The position numbers and the translations under genes were made by a program. From the NCBI GenBank assembly GCA_938008425.1, contig CALLKH010000572.1, positions 1-9,314 of the forward strand: a stretch of 9,314 bases of DNA. Direction: 5' to 3'. This document shows, piece by piece, positions 5,593-9,314 of this stretch. Source of the stretch: an uncultured Planctomycetaceae bacterium. Its GTDB lineage: Bacteria > Planctomycetota > Phycisphaerae > UBA1845 > UTPLA1. The notes below the pieces were generated by a model. The model was not told where the DNA came from and searched no databases. It was given only the letters and a program-made list of their open reading frames with translations. Position 1 is the stretch's first letter. Each line of letters begins with the position of its first letter.

Positions 5593-6734
5593 AGTCATAC
5601 CTGTGGCACCTGGCGTGCGGGTTTTCGTCGATGCTGGTCTTCGCCGGTTCGGCGGTGGGCGAGGCGAACGGGGCGGATGTGGCCCGGGCGCTGGATCAGC
5701 CTTTGGCGAAGCTGTCGATTGCCGAGCAGGAACTGCCGGCGGCGCTGGCGGAGATGGGACGACAGGCGGGTGTCACGATCACGGTCGATGAGGCATCGGC
5801 CGATCTGTTGCCGTGGGGCCGACAGACCAAGGTCAAGCAGATCGTGGTGGAGAATTCGACGCTGCGCGACGTGCTGCCGCAGGTGCTGGGCGCGCTGGGC
5901 ATGCGGTTTGAGATTCGCCCGAACGATGTGCTGGTCACGGCCGGCGAGCCTCTGAAGCGCATCAACCGGCGGGGAACGTGGGACGATCTCAAGCTGCTGC
6001 GCGAATTGAGTGAGACCGAGTACACGCCGGAAAACTTCGAAAAGGTGAAAATCCAGTACCGGATCTCCTCCAAGGTTGACGCGCCGGCGCTCCTGCACGG
6101 CCAGTTGGTGAAATCCGGCCGCGGGTCGATCGCGCAGATCCTCGAAGTCGCGACAGCGTCGCTGGGCTGGGTCTGGTTTCCCAACGGGGATCATGTCGCG
6201 ATTCGAACGATGGAGGCGCAGATCGCCAATCGCATGTCGCGGCGCGTAACGTACCGCTTCGAAAGCGAGCCGCTTGCGAGGATTCTCATCGATCTGGCCG
6301 ACCGGGCCGAAACGGCCATCGACTTCGAACCCGGCATGATGCTCAAGCTGCCGGCGACGGTGGCCCAGGGCACGTCGCTCATGCTGAACCAATCGTCGAT
6401 TCGCCAGGCGTTTGAGCTGCTCCAGGCGGAGACTGGCATCAAGTATGAGATTCGGCGGAACGGCATCTACGTGGGGCTGTCGGACAACATTCACGGCCAG
6501 GCGGCCGGCGGCGATCCCACTGCGGCCCGCGGTTCGGGCGGGGCCTATGTCGGCAAGATTTCAATCGCGAGTTCCGACGGCAAGTACTCCTACGATTTTC
6601 TGCTGCGCGCGGACGAGCTTCCGGATGACATCCTTGAATATCGCCGGCAGATCATCGAGGAGTACATCCAGAAGATGCGGGCGGACATGGCGCCGAATGA
6701 TGCGATTCATTCACCGGGCGGCGCGGGGGAGTAG
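5589..6734 (+). CDS. Secreted protein with secretin/TonB short N-terminal (STN)-like modules
   Basis: A 381-aa protein with an N-terminal signal peptide (MKSYLWHLACGFSSMLVFAG; likely cleaved near residue 24-29). Two STN-like modules are visible: about 40-117 (LPAALAEMGRQAGVTITVDE, then STLRDVLPQVLGALGMRFEI) and about 218-297 (PLARILIDLADRAETAIDFE, then SIRQAFELLQAETGIKYEIR). A shorter, similar segment lies at about 178-206 (SIAQILEVATASLGWVWFPN). In secretins and TonB-dependent receptors STN domains sit in the periplasm and contact partners, in receptors often an anti-sigma factor. Here no secretin or barrel domain follows; the C-terminus is a short polar segment with a helix at about 345-366. 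GAGGA at 5576-5580 lies 8 nt upstream of the start. Position after the anti-sigma gene suggests it supplies or relays the envelope signal. The exact family is not certain. Confidence 0.72.
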   Translation: MKSYLWHLACGFSSMLVFAGSAVGEANGADVARALDQPLAKLSIAEQELPAALAEMGRQAGVTITVDEASADLLPWGRQTKVKQIVVENSTLRDVLPQVLGALGMRFEIRPNDVLVTAGEPLKRINRRGTWDDLKLLRELSETEYTPENFEKVKIQYRISSKVDAPALLHGQLVKSGRGSIAQILEVATASLGWVWFPNGDHVAIRTMEAQIANRMSRRVTYRFESEPLARILIDLADRAETAIDFEPGMMLKLPATVAQGTSLMLNQSSIRQAFELLQAETGIKYEIRRNGIYVGLSDNIHGQAAGGDPTAARGSGGAYVGKISIASSDGKYSYDFLLRADELPDDILEYRRQIIEEYIQKMRADMAPNDAIHSPGGAGE

Positions 6735-6769
6735 CCTCGAAACGATCAACGTCGCCGCCGCACGAAGAC

Positions 6770-7531
6770 TCAGGCGAACCGTTTGTAATCGCGCAGCCAC
6801 GCGATGGCGGCGTCGGCGATGTGCGGATCGAACTGTCGGCTGCGGCCTCGCTGCAACTCTGCAATCACCTGGTCGGCGGAAAATCCTGTCTTGTAACTTC
6901 TGGGCGACATCATGGCATCGATGCAGTCGGCGGTCTGGAGCACCCGCGCGCCGAATGGAATCGCCTCGCCCATGAGGCCCGACTGGTAGCCGGTCCCGTC
7001 ATACCACTCATGATGATGAAGAACGAGCGTCACCACGGGGCCGTGAAAGCCGGCCTGTTCGAGAATCCGCGCGCCGTCGGCCGGATGGCGCTTGATCACG
7101 ATGAATTCCTCGACCGTGAGGCGTCCGGGTTTCGAGAGGATCGCGGTGGGCACGGCGATCTTGCCGATGTCATGAACGATCGCCGCCATGCGAATGATCA
7201 TACTTTCGTGTTCGGGCAGGCCCAGCACGCGGGAGAGGTGCTGGGCGCACCGCTCGACCTGAAGCGAATGTCGCGAAGTATGCTGGTCGTAGGCATGAAG
7301 CGTGGTGAACAGGCCGACCAGTTTCTGAAGGTCGGGTTCACGATCCGGCGCGATCGGCATTCCCGGTCGGCCGAACGCCGGATAGGGCGACCGCATTCGC
7401 TCGGTGAATGATTGATGGGTCAGATGTTCGACCCATGCGGGATCGAGCAGCGTGGTCGTCGCCGAGGAGGCGGACTGGATGGCTGCGGCCGCGGTGAGGT
7501 TCGCGGCCGAGGGGACGGCGCTCGATTGCAT
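6770..7531 (-). CDS. HD-GYP-type phosphohydrolase, probable c-di-GMP phosphodiesterase
   Basis: A 253-aa protein of the metal-dependent HD-GYP class, which in other bacteria cleaves cyclic di-GMP. Residues 1-70 are Ala/Ser-rich and of unknown role; there is no receiver or membrane segment. The catalytic domain covers about 75-253: H88, HDIGK at 120-124, PTAILSKPGRLTVEEF, H149, HHHEWYDGTGYQ at 172-183, GEAIPFGARVLQTADCIDA and FDPHIADA. The third GYP residue is Gln (181-183, GYQ), a departure from the namesake motif, while the metal-binding His and Asp residues are kept. The start at 7531 has GGAAGGAA about 6 nt upstream; a longer frame to 7603 lacks one. It is convergent with the STN gene (35 nt apart) and divergent from anmK. 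Activity on c-di-GMP is inferred from family membership. Confidence 0.9.
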   Translation of the reverse strand: MQSSAVPSAANLTAAAAIQSASSATTTLLDPAWVEHLTHQSFTERMRSPYPAFGRPGMPIAPDREPDLQKLVGLFTTLHAYDQHTSRHSLQVERCAQHLSRVLGLPEHESMIIRMAAIVHDIGKIAVPTAILSKPGRLTVEEFIVIKRHPADGARILEQAGFHGPVVTLVLHHHEWYDGTGYQSGLMGEAIPFGARVLQTADCIDAMMSPRSYKTGFSADQVIAELQRGRSRQFDPHIADAAIAWLRDYKRFA

Positions 7532-7617
7532 GTCCGCTTCCTTCCTTCCGTTCACCACGACGGGCGCCCGCACTGGGCGGCGCAATCCGTCTGCGGGATT
7601 CATCGGTGGCGAACTAT

Positions 7618-7634
7618 CCGCGCTTTAAGCGCGG
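7618..7634. promoter_or_regulatory. 17-nt palindrome between divergent HD-GYP and anmK genes
   Basis: CCGCGCTT and AAGCGCGG are exact inverted repeats around one central T. There is no T-run on either side, so it is not a typical terminator. Its place in the divergent intergenic region, 86 nt before the HD-GYP start and about 190 nt before anmK, suits an operator. A weak possible plus-strand promoter follows (TTGAAT at 7670-7675, TATCGG at 7692-7697, 16 nt apart). Confidence 0.35.
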
Positions 7635-7824
7635 GGCGCAAGACGGACCTCGGTGCTCCACGATTGCAGTTGAATTGCGGACTGCTCTGGATATCGGAGC
7701 GCGTGTGTTGCGGCAGGAGACGATGGGCCGCCGAGGTTGCGTCGTCTCTGGCCACCGGTGAATCGGTTTGCCAGCCCGGTTGGGACCGGAAACAATGGCC
7801 GCAGAGAAGGGAGTCAGTCCTGAT

Positions 7825-9096
7825 ATGGCATCTCGAAGCAGAATCGTCCTGGGACTCAATAGTGGCACAAGTGTCGATGGCGTGGACGCGGTGGCCTGCG
7901 AGATCGTGGGCCGCGGCGCGTCGATGCGCGTCAAGGTGATCGGGCATGTGGCGGGACGGTACCCGGCGGGACTGCGTGAGCGGCTGCTGAGCGTGATGGC
8001 GCCGGCGCGGACGACGACCGAGGAACTGTGCCGGTTGAATACGGCGGTGGGGCGCGTGTTTGCGGAGGCGGCGCGACGGGCGGTGAAAAAGCTGGGGCTC
8101 TCGCGCGTGGACCTGATCGGCTCGCACGGGCAGACGATCTGCCACCTGCCGCCGCGCGGCGCGGCGGATGAATCGCACGAGACGGGAACCTGGCAGATCG
8201 GCGACGCGGCGATCATCGCGGCGGAGATGGGCGCTCCCGTGGTGTCACAGTTTCGGCAGGCGGACATGGCCGTCGGCGGTCAGGGTGCGCCGCTGGTGCC
8301 GTGGACGGACTACGTGCTCTTTCGCGACGCGAAGAAGAGCCGGGTGATTCAGAACATCGGCGGGATCGCGAACCTGACGTGGCTGCCGGCGGGCGGCGGC
8401 GAGGACGACTTGGCTGCGTTTGACTGCGGGCCGGGGAACATGATCATCGACGCGCTGGTGCATCGATTCACGGGCGGCGAGCAGAGTTTCGATCGCGACG
8501 GGCGCATGGCGGCGAAGGGGTCGGTGCTGCCGCGCGTGCTGGAGGCGATGCTGGCGCATCCGTTCGTCGAGCGGCGGCCGCCGAAGAGCTGCGGGCGCGA
8601 GGAATTCGGCGCGCGGTATGTGGAGGCGCTCTTGTCGCGGTTTTCGGCGAAGTCGCCGACTCGCGGCGGCCGGGTGTCGCCGGAGGACTGGGTTCGGACG
8701 GCCACGCGGTTCACGGCGGAGTGCCTGGCGCGGGCGTACGCGTCGCTGGCGGGCGTGGCGGGGGCCGGGGCTGGAAAGTCGGCGAAGTCAGGGCGTAAGA
8801 TTGGTCGGGGAGCCGCGGGCGGAGGAGATTCGAATCGCATCGATGAGATCGTGCTCTGCGGCGGCGGGGCAAGGAACAAGCTGCTCCTCGTGGAGCTGGT
8901 ATCGGCGATGGCGCGGCTGGGGATTCCGGGTGCATTGCAGGTGACACCGATGGAGACGCTCGGGATTTCGGCGCAGGCGAAGGAATGCGTGTCGTTCGCG
9001 ATGCTGGCGGCCGCGCGAATGGACAGAGTGCCGGCGAATCTGCCCGGTGTGACCGGCGCGCGGCGCCGGGTGGTGCTGGGGAGTGTGACGGTCTGA
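7825..9096 (+). CDS. anmK: Anhydro-N-acetylmuramic acid kinase
   Basis: A 423-aa enzyme that phosphorylates and opens 1,6-anhydro-N-acetylmuramic acid to MurNAc-6-phosphate, using ATP, in cytoplasmic recycling of cell-wall fragments. The motifs run in order: GLNSGTSVDGVDAV (residues 10-23, phosphate binding), GSHGQTICHLP (99-109), GGQGAPLVPWTDY (151-163), NIGGIANLT (177-185), FDCGPGN (199-205, with D200 matching the catalytic Asp), and GGGARN (346-351). Most family members read GLMSGTS; Asn replaces Met here. It is longer than E. coli AnmK (369 aa), partly from a Gly/Ala/Lys linker at about 311-338 before the last strand. The start at 7825 fits the usual N-terminus and has GGGAG 11 nt upstream; ATG 7795 and TTG 7768 are in-frame alternatives. 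A small membrane-protein gene follows after 48 nt. Confidence 0.95.
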   Translation: MASRSRIVLGLNSGTSVDGVDAVACEIVGRGASMRVKVIGHVAGRYPAGLRERLLSVMAPARTTTEELCRLNTAVGRVFAEAARRAVKKLGLSRVDLIGSHGQTICHLPPRGAADESHETGTWQIGDAAIIAAEMGAPVVSQFRQADMAVGGQGAPLVPWTDYVLFRDAKKSRVIQNIGGIANLTWLPAGGGEDDLAAFDCGPGNMIIDALVHRFTGGEQSFDRDGRMAAKGSVLPRVLEAMLAHPFVERRPPKSCGREEFGARYVEALLSRFSAKSPTRGGRVSPEDWVRTATRFTAECLARAYASLAGVAGAGAGKSAKSGRKIGRGAAGGGDSNRIDEIVLCGGGARNKLLLVELVSAMARLGIPGALQVTPMETLGISAQAKECVSFAMLAAARMDRVPANLPGVTGARRRVVLGSVTV

Positions 9097-9144
9097 AGGA
9101 GCGATGGTCAACCTTCGAGATATTACAACTGGAGCGATCGAACC

Positions 9145-9314
9145 ATGTCGGATTCTCATGAGCAGGGCGGCATCGGAATCCTTTGCTTCGTAGGAATGCT
9201 GGCGTTTGGGTTTCTGACGTTGATCGTGGCGTTCGTGCAGTTCGTCGATCTCGATAGCCGCCATCGCAGCGGGTGGGGATGGGGGGAGCGCTTCGTTTTG
9301 ATCCCGATTACTGC
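9145..9314 (+). CDS. Small membrane protein, partial, function unknown
   Basis: An ATG at 9145 with GGAG (9131-9134) 10 nt upstream opens a frame that runs off the window: 56 complete codons. After a polar start (MSDSHEQGG) there is a clear membrane segment at about residues 10-34 (LCFVGMLAFGFLTLIVAFVQ), a short polar loop rich in Arg, Trp and Gly, and the start of a second hydrophobic stretch (FVLIPIT). It begins 48 nt after anmK on the same strand and may be cotranscribed with it. I do not recognise the family. Confidence 0.55.
   Translation, partial: MSDSHEQGGIGILCFVGMLAFGFLTLIVAFVQFVDLDSRHRSGWGWGERFVLIPIT

Noticed and set aside
9104..9193. Short frame from ATG 9104 after AAGGAG
   Set aside because: The spacing from AAGGAG to ATG is only 2 nt, the product is 29 aa, and the frame at 9145 has a better spaced site and a membrane segment.

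Overview
The window is GC-rich bacterial DNA with classical ribosomal-protein, ECF sigma and HD-GYP genes. A Planctomycetota (perhaps Phycisphaerae-like) origin is my best inference. It rests on the style of the genes: GC-rich dense coding, an extended L1, an ECF sigma/anti-sigma pair beside a periplasmic STN-domain protein, and a freestanding ankyrin protein. No single marker proves it.

Layout. Positions 1-39 (minus) may be the first codons of rpoB, running off the edge. Positions 40-538 hold no convincing protein gene but are rich in RNA-type signals: a near-consensus sigma-70 promoter on the plus strand (184-213), a 5' hairpin, a long hairpin capped by a GNRA loop (301-362), and an 11-bp bidirectional terminator (465-504). 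Together these suggest a stand-alone RNA of about 285 nt. Next come rplL, rplJ and rplA on the minus strand, transcribed in the order rplA-rplJ-rplL. rplK is not directly upstream of rplA as it usually is. The 2440-3051 gap carries the rplA leader and a candidate promoter, and otherwise nothing I recognise.

Plus-strand genes follow: a 246-aa ankyrin-repeat protein (3052-3792), then a probable regulatory locus of an ECF sigma factor (4031-4663), an overlapping single-pass membrane protein acting as probable anti-sigma factor (4660-5424), and a secreted protein with STN-like modules (5589-6734). These three look like a FecI/FecR-like envelope signalling set with no TonB-dependent barrel. A convergent HD-GYP-type phosphohydrolase (6770-7531, minus) comes next. 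It is divergent from anmK (7825-9096, plus), the kinase that recycles anhydro-N-acetylmuramic acid from peptidoglycan. The window ends in a small membrane protein (9145 onward, cut by the edge).

The most interesting items are the candidate structured RNA at about 219-505 and the sigma/anti-sigma/STN trio. I saw no CRISPR array, insertion sequence, tRNA or rRNA.
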